Assembly (NCBI GenBank): GCA_964614345.1
Contig: CAZTLP010000021.1
Span: forward strand, 1-23,324
Source: AEGEAN-183 sp964614345
GTDB taxonomy: Bacteria; Pseudomonadota; Gammaproteobacteria; Magnimaribacterales; Magnimaribacteraceae
Length of the DNA: 23,324 nt
Direction of reading: 5' to 3'
The translations under genes were made by a program, and so were the position numbers. The stretch's first letter is position 1, and each line of letters opens with the position of its first letter. Below, in pieces: positions 7,444-14,767 of this stretch. The notes under the pieces are model-generated. The model had not been told where the DNA came from, made no database searches, and was given only the letters and a program-made list of their open reading frames with translations.

Positions 7444-8250
7444 ATGAACACAGAAAAACTATCACTTGAGGGGCTGATTTTTGAGGCCACAAAAATTAAC
7501 ATTGAAGGGAATGTTCTTACCATAACTTTAAATCGACCCGAAAGGAAAAATGCCTTAAATTCAGTGATGACCAATGAAATTAATTATGCCCTGGCCTACG
7601 CTAAACAAGAAAGATCAATTCGTGTAGTGGTGTTGGCAGCGGAAGGCGACATTTTCTGTGCTGGTGCTGATTTAAGAAATATGTCTGGTAAAGAGAAGCC
7701 ACCTGAGTCTGCAGTTCCCAGATTGGAAGGAAAGACGGATATAAGTCTTTCACTTAGGCATTTACATAAACCTGTAATAGCTAAAATTCAAGGATCTGTT
7801 TTGGCTGGAGCCCTATTAATGGTAACTAATTCAACTCACGCTGTGGCTATTGAAGAGGCAAAATTTTCAGCTCCTGAGATTAAAAGAGGAATTTGGCCTT
7901 TTATGGTTATGGCAGGTCTGTTTAGAGTGATGCCTAAAAGAGCTGGCTTAGACTTTTGTATGCGAGGGGAAGCCATCAACGCAGAAAAAGCTGAAGAGTG
8001 GGGACTAATAAACCAATCAGTTAAATCTTCTGAGTTGGACACTACAGTTGAAAAGCTAGCTTCTCAATTAGCAAATTTAGCTCCTACAACCATGCAAATG
8101 GGCTTATCTGCATACAACACCCAAGACTCAATGAGTTTTGACGAGGCACTTCCCTTTTTACAAGAGCAAATAGCAGCATGCATACAAAGTGATGATGCTA
8201 AAGAAGGAATTAATGCCTTTCTGGAAAAAAGAGAACCTAAGTGGGACTAG
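7444..8250 (+). CDS. Enoyl-CoA hydratase/isomerase (crotonase) family protein
   Basis: 268 residues, the usual crotonase length. The first oxyanion-hole motif FCAGADL is at 71-77 and the second, GSVLAGALL, at 117-125. The second catalytic glutamate is kept (PEI, Glu145). By alignment to rat enoyl-CoA hydratase the first (Glu144 there) is Leu125 here. Some methylglutaconyl-type hydratases also lack this residue, so a hydratase role after the carboxylase (as AtuE/LiuC) is plausible; an isomerase, hydrolase or lyase role is equally possible. A strong GGAGG site overlaps the end of the AtuA-family gene, and the ATG follows the upstream stop by 3 nt, so this is the fourth gene of one operon. Its TAG shares the tetranucleotide CTAG with the stop of the facing EamA gene. 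Confidence 0.87.
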   Translation: MNTEKLSLEGLIFEATKINIEGNVLTITLNRPERKNALNSVMTNEINYALAYAKQERSIRVVVLAAEGDIFCAGADLRNMSGKEKPPESAVPRLEGKTDISLSLRHLHKPVIAKIQGSVLAGALLMVTNSTHAVAIEEAKFSAPEIKRGIWPFMVMAGLFRVMPKRAGLDFCMRGEAINAEKAEEWGLINQSVKSSELDTTVEKLASQLANLAPTTMQMGLSAYNTQDSMSFDEALPFLQEQIAACIQSDDAKEGINAFLEKREPKWD

Positions 8251-9128
8251 CTTTGTTCCTTGGTAGCTAAGTAGATACCTAGTAAAACTATTAACCCGCC
8301 CAATGCTTGCCATAGGTTAAGTGTTTCTGATAAAAGCAACCATCCATAGATAGCGGCTGCAACCGGCTGTATAAGTAATGTTAGGGAAGAAAGGTGGGCT
8401 GAAAGTCTAGAAATCCCTAAAGTGATAAGTCCTTGAGCTAAAGATTGACTTACGAACGCATAGGCCAAAAGAACCAGCCACCCTTTGTAAGAGCTTGGAA
8501 AAAGTGACTCTGATTCAATTAGACCAACTGGGAACAAGAAAATGGATGTAGATAAAGTTGCAAAAAAGAGCGCATGAGCTGGTGGTAAGAAATCTGTTAG
8601 CTTTTTAATGACCAGTATGTAGGCTGCATAAAAAATAGCAGCTACCAAACCTAAGCCGTCTCCCAATAGCTTAAATGAGTCTGAACCACTTCCAGAAAGA
8701 ATTACCAAACTCACCCCCATGAAAGACAGAGCTAGAGCCCCAAAGAAAGCTGATCGAATTTTTTCACCTAAAAAGAAAAAACTAATGAGAGTTACAAAAA
8801 CAGGTGCGGTATTGGCCATCAGTGTCGCATGGGCTACTGAGGTAAAACTTATAGCCCAATTCCAGACCGCCATATCAGTTCCAAAAAAAATTCCAGCTAG
8901 CCCTAAGGTCAGAAGGTTTTCTTTAGTTAAATAATGTCTTAAAGGGTATTTAGTTTTGGAATTTAAAACCCATATGTATAGGAAAGGTAAAGCTAAAAAA
9001 GCGCGGTAGAAAGCAGTTAATGAAGGACTAGTTTCACTGAATCTTACAAAGATTGCTGAAGATCCTAATAGAGCTGCTCCAATAAACAGAGCTATCAATC
9101 CTGGGTAAACAGATTTTGAATTTTCCAT
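8247..9128 (-). CDS. EamA/DMT-family transporter
   Basis: 293 residues of strongly hydrophobic sequence with about ten predicted transmembrane segments, arranged as two repeats of five as in EamA (drug/metabolite transporter) proteins. The N-terminal repeat begins GLIALFIGAALLGSSAIFVR and contains the typical AFYRAFLALPFL segment; the second repeat starts near LLGDGLGLVAAIFYAAY. Such inner-membrane proteins export amino acids, metabolites or related small molecules. The substrate cannot be told from sequence. The gene faces the carboxylase operon and is divergent from xseA across a 36-nt spacer. A role in that catabolic pathway is possible but not implied by orientation. Confidence 0.88.
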   Translation of the reverse strand: MENSKSVYPGLIALFIGAALLGSSAIFVRFSETSPSLTAFYRAFLALPFLYIWVLNSKTKYPLRHYLTKENLLTLGLAGIFFGTDMAVWNWAISFTSVAHATLMANTAPVFVTLISFFFLGEKIRSAFFGALALSFMGVSLVILSGSGSDSFKLLGDGLGLVAAIFYAAYILVIKKLTDFLPPAHALFFATLSTSIFLFPVGLIESESLFPSSYKGWLVLLAYAFVSQSLAQGLITLGISRLSAHLSSLTLLIQPVAAAIYGWLLLSETLNLWQALGGLIVLLGIYLATKEQS

Positions 9129-9152
9129 TAATATCTCTAAAGCTTAGTCAGT

Positions 9153-9158
9153 TATACT
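9153..9158 (+). promoter_or_regulatory. -10-like box just before xseA
   Basis: TATACT matches five of six -10 consensus bases and ends 6 nt before the xseA ATG. If used, transcription would start at or next to the start codon, giving a leaderless mRNA; no Shine-Dalgarno sequence is present. No good -35 hexamer lies at 16-18 nt, so this call is weak. Confidence 0.3.
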
Positions 9159-9164
9159 TCCATT

Positions 9165-10523
9165 ATGGTAGAAAACCAATTGGATAACACTCAAGAAATT
9201 ATCTCAGTGTCTGAGATAAATAAAAGGGCCAAATCTATTCTTGAAGAGAATTTTCCTTTCGTCTGGATACAAGGAGAAGTTTCAAACTTCTTTTCAGCTG
9301 CCTCTGGTCACTGGTACTTTTCTTTAAAAGATGAATCTTCTGAAATTAGGTGTGCCATGTTCACTAATAAAAATCACCATATTACTTTTGAACCAAAAGA
9401 TGGAGATCATCTAGTTTTAAACGGTACCTTAAGTATTTTTGAAGGACGGGGTCAATACCAGATTATTGTTGAGCACATTGAATTAGCAGGTGAAGGCGCT
9501 TTATTAAAAGCTTTTGAAGAGCTTAAAAAGAAATTACAACTAGAAGGACTTTTTGATGACTCGATAAAACGCCAACTGCCTGCCTACCCCAAAAATATTG
9601 CTGTTGTAACTTCTCCAGATGGAGCAGTTATTCAAGATATTATTAATGTATTAGATAGAAGGTCACCTTTTTTAGATTTAACGGTTGTTCCAACTCTAGT
9701 CCAAGGTGAAAAGGCAGCGCCTTTAATCTGTGATGCCTTAAATAAGGTAGGCAAATTAAAAAATATAGATGTAGTTATTTTAGCTAGAGGTGGTGGTTCA
9801 ATAGAGGACCTTTGGGCTTTTAATAATGAAGAAGTAGCGCGCGCGATTGTAAATTGCCCTACCCCGATAATTAGTGCTATAGGCCATGAAACTGATTTTA
9901 CAATTTCCGATTTTGTTTCCGATTTAAGAGCTCCTACCCCTTCAATAGCTGCAGAAATTATTAGCCAACCGTACAGTGAATTAATAGAAACTCTAGAAGG
10001 GTACCAAAACTATATTTCTAGAAGTGTAATATCTCAAATTGATCTCCAGAGAACTCAAATTACTAATCTAATTAAAAGAATAAGACATCCCGGAGATAAA
10101 TTAAGAGAAATTAGTCAAAAGCTAGACTATATAGAAACCACACTTATTCAAAATATTAACCAAGAAATTTCTTTCAAAAAAAATGGACTTAATTTAAAAG
10201 ATCTTTCTTTACAACAAAATTCGCCACAGAATAAAGTAAAAGAAGCGAAGGTTTACTTGCAAAATGCTTCCAAGGATTTACTGAAGGCTCTTAAGTTAGA
10301 AATTGAAAGGAAGAATACAGTTTTGGCAGAAATAGTAGCAACCTTACAAGCAGTTAGCCCACTGTCAGTTCTATCAAGAGGTTATTCAATAATTAGCACA
10401 GAACCAGATGGAAAAATCTTATCGTCTTCAAATCAAGTAGAAATCGGACAAAGTATTTCTGCTATCTTAAGTAAAGGCAGTATAAAAGCTGAAATTAAGT
10501 CTAAAAACGAAAATGAAGAATAA
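9165..10523 (+). CDS. xseA: Exodeoxyribonuclease VII large subunit
   Basis: 452 residues, the family's normal size. An N-terminal OB-fold (about 10-110) includes ISVSEINKRAKSILEENF and the FVWIQGEVSNF segment. The catalytic domain has NIAVVTSPDGAVIQDI (144-159), the signature RGGGSIEDLWAFN (208-220) and GHETDFTISDFVSDLRAPTPS (240-260). A long coiled-coil region follows from about 270 to 400, then a C-terminal SVLSRGYSI motif that contacts the small subunit. With XseB the enzyme degrades single-stranded DNA to oligonucleotides in repair. xseB is not in the window. The last 11 nt overlap the M23 gene, so the two are probably co-transcribed. Confidence 0.96.
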   Translation: MVENQLDNTQEIISVSEINKRAKSILEENFPFVWIQGEVSNFFSAASGHWYFSLKDESSEIRCAMFTNKNHHITFEPKDGDHLVLNGTLSIFEGRGQYQIIVEHIELAGEGALLKAFEELKKKLQLEGLFDDSIKRQLPAYPKNIAVVTSPDGAVIQDIINVLDRRSPFLDLTVVPTLVQGEKAAPLICDALNKVGKLKNIDVVILARGGGSIEDLWAFNNEEVARAIVNCPTPIISAIGHETDFTISDFVSDLRAPTPSIAAEIISQPYSELIETLEGYQNYISRSVISQIDLQRTQITNLIKRIRHPGDKLREISQKLDYIETTLIQNINQEISFKKNGLNLKDLSLQQNSPQNKVKEAKVYLQNASKDLLKALKLEIERKNTVLAEIVATLQAVSPLSVLSRGYSIISTEPDGKILSSSNQVEIGQSISAILSKGSIKAEIKSKNENEE

Positions 10524-11349
10524 ACTGTCGTTTATTTGTATTTTTATTTTATCCTCGTGTGCGACACTTGATATTTCTTATCCTCTATGTGATTTCCCTG
10601 AACATTCTCCCTTTCCGGGAGGCGTCATAAGCCAAACTTTAAGAATAGATGCCAATGAAATAAACGAAATTGATATTAATCAAAAAAATGTTTATTTGTG
10701 CCAGGTGGACAAAGATCATTGGAAGATTCTTGCTCCAATAAGCCTTTCTGAAGAAATTAAAACAATTGCTATTGTTAAAAATGGACAGCCCATTCTGGAA
10801 GTTCCTATTTCAAATAAAGCATATAGAGAATCAAAAATCACTATTACTAATCAAGACTTAGTCTCTCCTCCAGAAGAATATTTATCTAGAATTAAAATGG
10901 AATCTGAGTTGGGAAAAGTTGCTATAGGAACTTTATCAAAGAGATTTCATACTTCCTTAAAAATGCCCGCGCCAACCCAAGGAATTAAAAGTAGTGAATT
11001 TGGTGTAAAGAGGTTTATTAACGGTCAACCTAGAAATAGGCATACAGGACTGGATTTAGCTGCTTCTATTGGTACAGAAATAATCTCCCCATTGTCAGGA
11101 AAAGTTATTTTAGTTGGAAATTTTTATTATCGAGGTAAAACTGTATTTGTAGATCATGGTGGTGGCATGATTAGTACTTACTCCCATATGAGTAAAGTTG
11201 TTGTTCAGCAAGGGCAATCGCTAGAGAAAGGAGATCTTATTGGGGAGGTTGGGCAATCAGGAAGAGTTACCGGCCCTCACCTACATTGGCAAATAATTTT
11301 GTCGGGTATCCCAGTTGATCCAGAATTATTTCTGGAGCCTAACTCTTAG
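10513..11349 (+). CDS. M23-family peptidase, predicted lipoprotein
   Basis: 278 residues. A short hydrophobic signal ends in the lipobox LSSC (13-16), so Cys16 should be lipidated. A middle domain (about 40-120) of unclear function precedes the M23 (LytM) peptidase domain. The zinc ligands and catalytic residues are all present: His177 and Asp181 in HTGLD, His225 in TYSHM, and His256/His258 in GPHLHW. The protein is therefore likely an active peptidoglycan endopeptidase at the envelope rather than a degenerate amidase activator like EnvC or NlpD. It overlaps xseA by 11 nt. The stop TAG shares TTAG with the TAA of the facing TlpA-like gene. Confidence 0.9.
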   Translation: MKNKLSFICIFILSSCATLDISYPLCDFPEHSPFPGGVISQTLRIDANEINEIDINQKNVYLCQVDKDHWKILAPISLSEEIKTIAIVKNGQPILEVPISNKAYRESKITITNQDLVSPPEEYLSRIKMESELGKVAIGTLSKRFHTSLKMPAPTQGIKSSEFGVKRFINGQPRNRHTGLDLAASIGTEIISPLSGKVILVGNFYYRGKTVFVDHGGGMISTYSHMSKVVVQQGQSLEKGDLIGEVGQSGRVTGPHLHWQIILSGIPVDPELFLEPNS

Positions 11350-11354
11350 GTTTC
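11319..11354. terminator. Paired hairpins over the M23/TlpA convergent gene ends
   Basis: Two alternative stems occur. TCCAGAA (11319-11325) pairs with TTCTGGA (11330-11336) around a 4-nt loop. A second stem joins 11334-11342 to 11346-11354, with core CCTAA/TTAGG, two G-U pairs and loop CTC, and is followed by TTTAAG. The second contains the shared stop codons. Either could act as an intrinsic terminator for the rightward transcript; the U-run is short, so efficiency is uncertain. Confidence 0.4.
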
Positions 11355-11825
11355 TTTAAGTTTCAAAATCATTTCTTCTAAAGATTCTTTGGTTTGTGGT
11401 CCAAGCAGGACTTCTCTTGTAACTCCATTGGGGTCAATGATATAAGTTGTGGGTAGGCCTTTAGGAACATCCCATCCAAATAGTTCACCTGGATCCGTCA
11501 GCAAACTTGGAACTTGGACTTTAAATCTTAGAATCTGTTCTTCTAATTCCTCTCCCTCTAGCTGATCAAAATTGTATGCGAATACATGTACCTCTTTCTT
11601 ATTATCTTCATAAAAGGAAGATAATTCAGGCATTTCCTTAATACACGGTGGACACCAATCGGCCCAATAATTTATTACGACCCACTGTCCTCTTAAGTCT
11701 TCAATATAACCAGAAGAGTCTTTATAAATTTCAAAGTCTGGTTTTGAGCAGCTTGTGAGACACAATAATAAAATTGTTAAAATAGTGATAGATTTAGAAA
11801 ATTTAAATTTTTTGAATCTTAACAT
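11346..11825 (-). CDS. TlpA/ResA-like thioredoxin-fold lipoprotein
   Basis: 159 residues. The N-terminal basic and hydrophobic signal ends in lipobox LTSC (23-26), so the protein should be anchored by Cys26. The thioredoxin fold has the active site WADWCPPC (54-61) and the cis-proline segment GLPTTYIIDPNG. CPPC is typical of TlpA/ResA-type envelope disulfide reductases, which reduce cysteines, for example of apocytochromes or metal-delivery proteins. No cytochrome maturation gene is nearby, so the partner is unknown. The ATG at 11825 has only AGTAGG directly next to it, a poor ribosome site. The gene is divergent from the ArsC-family gene. Confidence 0.85.
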   Translation of the reverse strand: MLRFKKFKFSKSITILTILLLCLTSCSKPDFEIYKDSSGYIEDLRGQWVVINYWADWCPPCIKEMPELSSFYEDNKKEVHVFAYNFDQLEGEELEEQILRFKVQVPSLLTDPGELFGWDVPKGLPTTYIIDPNGVTREVLLGPQTKESLEEMILKLKET

Positions 11826-11856
11826 CCTACTAATATTTAGTTATCGATAGTACTAT

Positions 11857-11865
11857 TGTTATAAG
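11857..11865 (+). promoter_or_regulatory. Extended -10 promoter for the arsC-like/sppA unit
   Basis: TGT-TATAAG is an extended -10 element (TGn plus five of six consensus bases), 28 nt upstream of the preferred TTG start. No good -35 box is seen, which an extended -10 does not require. The same spacer must also hold the promoter of the divergent TlpA-like gene. Confidence 0.4.
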
Positions 11866-11893
11866 AGCTTAATAGTTGAGAAGGATCTTTATT

Positions 11894-12247
11894 TTGAATA
11901 ATTTTACCATTTATCATAACCCTAGATGCAGTAAATCTAGACTCACTTTGGATTTACTTAAAGAAAAAGGTATCAATCCAGAAATTATTTTATATTTGGA
12001 AACCCCGCCCTCTGAAACACAGCTAATATCAATTTTAAAAAAATTAAAATTAGAACCAAGGGATTTAATGAGAAAAGGGGAAGCCGAATTTAAAGAACAA
12101 AATCTTTCAGATGAATCAAAATCTGAGAAAGATCTAATTCGTGCCATGATAGAATGCCCGAAATTAATCGAACGACCTATAGTCATATACGGAGAAAGAG
12201 CAGTTATAGGAAGACCTCCTGAAAATGTTCTTAAAATTATCAAATGA
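11894..12247 (+). CDS. ArsC-family reductase (YfgD-like), TTG start
   Basis: 117 residues from the TTG at 11894, similar to glutaredoxin-dependent arsenate reductase homologues of the YfgD type. The active-site segment is IYHNPRCSKSR with Cys12, followed by TLDLLKEKG. Arginines occur in LEPRDLMRKGE, and the C-terminal segment LIERPIVIYGERAVIGRPPE is diagnostic. I preferred this start over an upstream in-frame TTG (11876) because AGAAGGA lies about 8 nt before it and because family members begin about ten residues before HNPRC. Arsenate reduction is possible, but no arsenic efflux or regulator gene is near, and many such homologues have other or unknown roles. The stop overlaps the sppA ATG (ATGA), indicating translational coupling. 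Confidence 0.88.
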   Translation: MNNFTIYHNPRCSKSRLTLDLLKEKGINPEIILYLETPPSETQLISILKKLKLEPRDLMRKGEAEFKEQNLSDESKSEKDLIRAMIECPKLIERPIVIYGERAVIGRPPENVLKIIK

Positions 12248-14070
12248 ATGAAACAACAAAAATGAACCGTTTCTGGGAATGGGTAACTACAGCCAGAAAA
12301 TTTACAATTAACTTATTATTCCTTTTAATTGTTCTGATTTTTCTCGGAGCCCTTTTGGGATCTATTTTTAGTGGAAGTAAGCTACCTGATCCTGAAGGAA
12401 AAGCTTTAGTTGTTAACCCTCAAGGTCCAATAGTCGAACAAGTTGCAGGCTCTTTAGATCCGTTGAGTTTTGCTCTGTATGGACCTCCTACTCCGGGGGT
12501 GAATGTACGAAATGTATTGTTTGCTTTAAAAAATGCTAAAGAAGACGAAAGGATAGAGCATGTTATCCTTCAACTCGATAACATTGAAGGAACAGGTCAA
12601 ACTGTACTCTACGATGTTGGTCAGGCCTTACAAGAACTAAAAGACTCAGGTAAGAACATAGTTGCCGTCTCTGACTACTATAGCGAAAGCTCTTACTATC
12701 TAGCCTCTTTTGCAAATGAAATTATTATGCATCCTGATGGAGCTGTAGATATTTTGGGCTATTCAAGAATTAGGACTTATTACAAGACTCTGATAGATAA
12801 ATTAGAAGTTACTGTAAACCTGTTTAGAGTAGGAAAGTTTAAGTCAGCTATGGAACCCTATATTAGAGATAACATGTCAGATGCTGCAAAAGAAGCGAGC
12901 ATAGCTTATCTAAATGTCCTTTGGGACTCTTGGAAAAAAGTAGTCTCAACAAATAGAGACCTAGAGACTGAAGACATACAGAATTATGCAGATACTATTG
13001 ATGAATTGGTTATAAAAGAAATCGGGGATACTGGTAAAACAGCTTTGAATTTCAAATTAGTTGATAAACTGCTAAATAGGAATCAACAGAGAGACTATCT
13101 GATTGATCTGGTTGGAAGTGATGAGGAAGAAAAGAGTTTCGCCCAAGTCTCTTTGAGAGATTATTTTGCGATTGCTAAAGAAGAAGAAGCAAAAAACAAA
13201 TCAAAAAATAAAATAGCGGTAGTTGTCGCCTCAGGCAGTATCGTAGATGGAACTCAACCTCCTGGCATGATAGGCGGAGACTCAACCGCACAGCTTTTGA
13301 GAGAGGCACATGAAGATGAAGAGGTAAAAGCAATTGTATTGAGAGTAGATTCAGGGGGAGGCAGCGCTTTTGCTTCTGAAGTTATCAGAGAAGAAATAGT
13401 GATAGCTAAATCCAAAGATATAAAAGTAATAGCTTCCATGTCGAATGTTGCTGCTTCAGGAGGATACTGGATATCTGCAAGTGCAGATGAAATTTGGGCT
13501 TCTCATGACACAATTACTGGCTCCATTGGAATTTTTGGATTTCTACCTACTTTTGAGAAAACTCTAGATAAAATCGGAGTGCATACTGACGGTATCTCAA
13601 CAACTAAAATTGGAACAGGTATAGACCCTATGCAACCTATAAATCCTATACTTGCTAGAGTCATACAATCAAATATTGAACACGGTTATCAAAGGTTTAT
13701 TAAATTAGTCTCAGAATCCAGAAACATGACTTTAGAAGAAGTGGATGAAATAGCACAAGGGCGAGTTTGGGCAGGAGAAAAAGCCCTAGAGATAGGACTT
13801 ATAGATAACTTAGGAAATATGGAAGATGCAGTTAAAAGAGCTGCAGATCTAGCGGACTTGGAGGATTACAAAACTTTTTATCCTTCTCTGCCTTTAGAGT
13901 GGACAGACCAAATCCTGAAACAGTTTTTTTCTAAAGTGGTTGGTATTTTTGGATCTAGAGCAGGTAGCAAAGATTTAATTAAAAGGTCTGTTGAGTTAGT
14001 AAACGATCTTGAAACTTACAATGACCCTAAAGGCATTTACCTTAAATGCCTGGATTGTCTTATTTATTAG
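12244..14070 (+). CDS. sppA: Signal peptide peptidase SppA, long (67K) form
   Basis: 608 residues, close to the 618 of the E. coli enzyme, with the duplicated peptidase S49 fold. A single N-terminal membrane anchor covers about 21-43. The general-base lysine lies in the N-terminal repeat in RVGKFKSAMEP (Lys200). The nucleophile lies in the C-terminal repeat in SNVAASGGYW (Ser405). TGSIGIFG follows. This tetrameric inner-membrane enzyme degrades cleaved signal peptides on the periplasmic side. The start overlaps the ArsC-family stop; a second ATG at codon 7 is possible. The last 11 nt overlap hda on the other strand, and an 8-bp hairpin lies within its final 40 nt. Confidence 0.95.
   Translation: MNETTKMNRFWEWVTTARKFTINLLFLLIVLIFLGALLGSIFSGSKLPDPEGKALVVNPQGPIVEQVAGSLDPLSFALYGPPTPGVNVRNVLFALKNAKEDERIEHVILQLDNIEGTGQTVLYDVGQALQELKDSGKNIVAVSDYYSESSYYLASFANEIIMHPDGAVDILGYSRIRTYYKTLIDKLEVTVNLFRVGKFKSAMEPYIRDNMSDAAKEASIAYLNVLWDSWKKVVSTNRDLETEDIQNYADTIDELVIKEIGDTGKTALNFKLVDKLLNRNQQRDYLIDLVGSDEEEKSFAQVSLRDYFAIAKEEEAKNKSKNKIAVVVASGSIVDGTQPPGMIGGDSTAQLLREAHEDEEVKAIVLRVDSGGGSAFASEVIREEIVIAKSKDIKVIASMSNVAASGGYWISASADEIWASHDTITGSIGIFGFLPTFEKTLDKIGVHTDGISTTKIGTGIDPMQPINPILARVIQSNIEHGYQRFIKLVSESRNMTLEEVDEIAQGRVWAGEKALEIGLIDNLGNMEDAVKRAADLADLEDYKTFYPSLPLEWTDQILKQFFSKVVGIFGSRAGSKDLIKRSVELVNDLETYNDPKGIYLKCLDCLIY
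14031..14051. terminator. Hairpin inside the sppA 3' end, downstream of hda
   Basis: AGGCATTT (14031-14038) and AAATGCCT (14044-14051) form a perfect 8-bp stem with a 5-nt loop. On the minus strand it begins 8 nt after the hda stop and is followed by TTTAGGG. On the plus strand it is followed by a T-rich stretch containing the sppA stop. It could end transcription from both sides while also encoding SppA residues. Confidence 0.5.
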
Positions 14071-14767
14071 AAATCAGTTCCCTGACCAAGGCGATTGATA
14101 CTTTTCTCTTTTTTTCTAAAGAGAAAGTGTCCAGTTCGTTCATTAAGCTCATTAGATCTGATAAGTTTCGGGAGGTATGGGTAAGAATATAGGACAAGAC
14201 ATTGTCTTCAAGCTCCCACCCTTTCCTGGAAGCAGCTTCCTTCAGTGCCTTTATTTTTTCATCTTCATTAATCTCAGGTAATTCAAATGCTGGGAAAGCT
14301 AACAGCCGGGATTTAAGATCTACAAGATTAATCTCTAATTGTTTTGCAGTAACCCTTGAAGAAATGAAAATTTTGCAATCTTTTAATAAACAAGCATTAA
14401 TTAAATTGAAAAGCGCCAACTCCCATTCTTTTGAACAGGGAAATTGCTCCATAGATTCTATAAAAATGACATCAAGTTCTTCTAAGCCTTCCAATACTGA
14501 AGGGTTATCTAATAAATTATTATCAAAGGAAACAAAAGCGGAATGTAATTTCTTTTCAAGAAATTCTCTGTTTATAGAATGTAAAAGATAATTTTTTCCT
14601 GTTCCTTTCTTGCCCCATAAAAAGAAGGTTTTAATTGTGTCGGATCCAGAGACAAAATCCTTAGAAGCTTTCAAAATAATTTCAGTTGATGGACAGAGAA
14701 TAAAATTATTTAGATTGATTGCCTCATCTAATTTCACATCGAGGTTCAATTGTTTGGGATAGTTCAT
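14060..14767 (-). CDS. hda: DnaA-homologue Hda, regulator of replication initiation
   Basis: 235 residues, the normal size for Hda. An N-terminal beta-clamp-binding motif, QLNLDV (6-11), is followed by an AAA+ domain. Walker A is GKKGTGKN (52-59), the arginine-finger segment is LKSRL, and a sensor-2-like SRNLSDL is near the C-terminus. Hda with ADP binds the DNA-loaded clamp and stimulates hydrolysis of ATP-DnaA, preventing re-initiation. The Walker B region reads VIFIESME where E. coli has LVCIDNIE, so the usual acidic position is Glu, not Asp. Unlike DnaA it has no DNA-binding domain IV. Its ATG directly follows the TAA of the phosphatidyltransferase gene, making it the third gene of a minus-strand operon. 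Confidence 0.88.
   Translation of the reverse strand: MNYPKQLNLDVKLDEAINLNNFILCPSTEIILKASKDFVSGSDTIKTFFLWGKKGTGKNYLLHSINREFLEKKLHSAFVSFDNNLLDNPSVLEGLEELDVIFIESMEQFPCSKEWELALFNLINACLLKDCKIFISSRVTAKQLEINLVDLKSRLLAFPAFELPEINEDEKIKALKEAASRKGWELEDNVLSYILTHTSRNLSDLMSLMNELDTFSLEKKRKVSIALVRELISNK

Noticed and set aside
11876..11893. Upstream TTG start for the ArsC-family protein
   Set aside because: The AGAAGGA ribosome site lies between it and the TTG at 11894, and the shorter form matches the N-terminus of relatives.
11346..12247. Arsenic resistance operon around the ArsC-family gene
   Set aside because: No arsR, arsB or acr3-like gene is adjacent; the neighbours are a thioredoxin-like lipoprotein and sppA.
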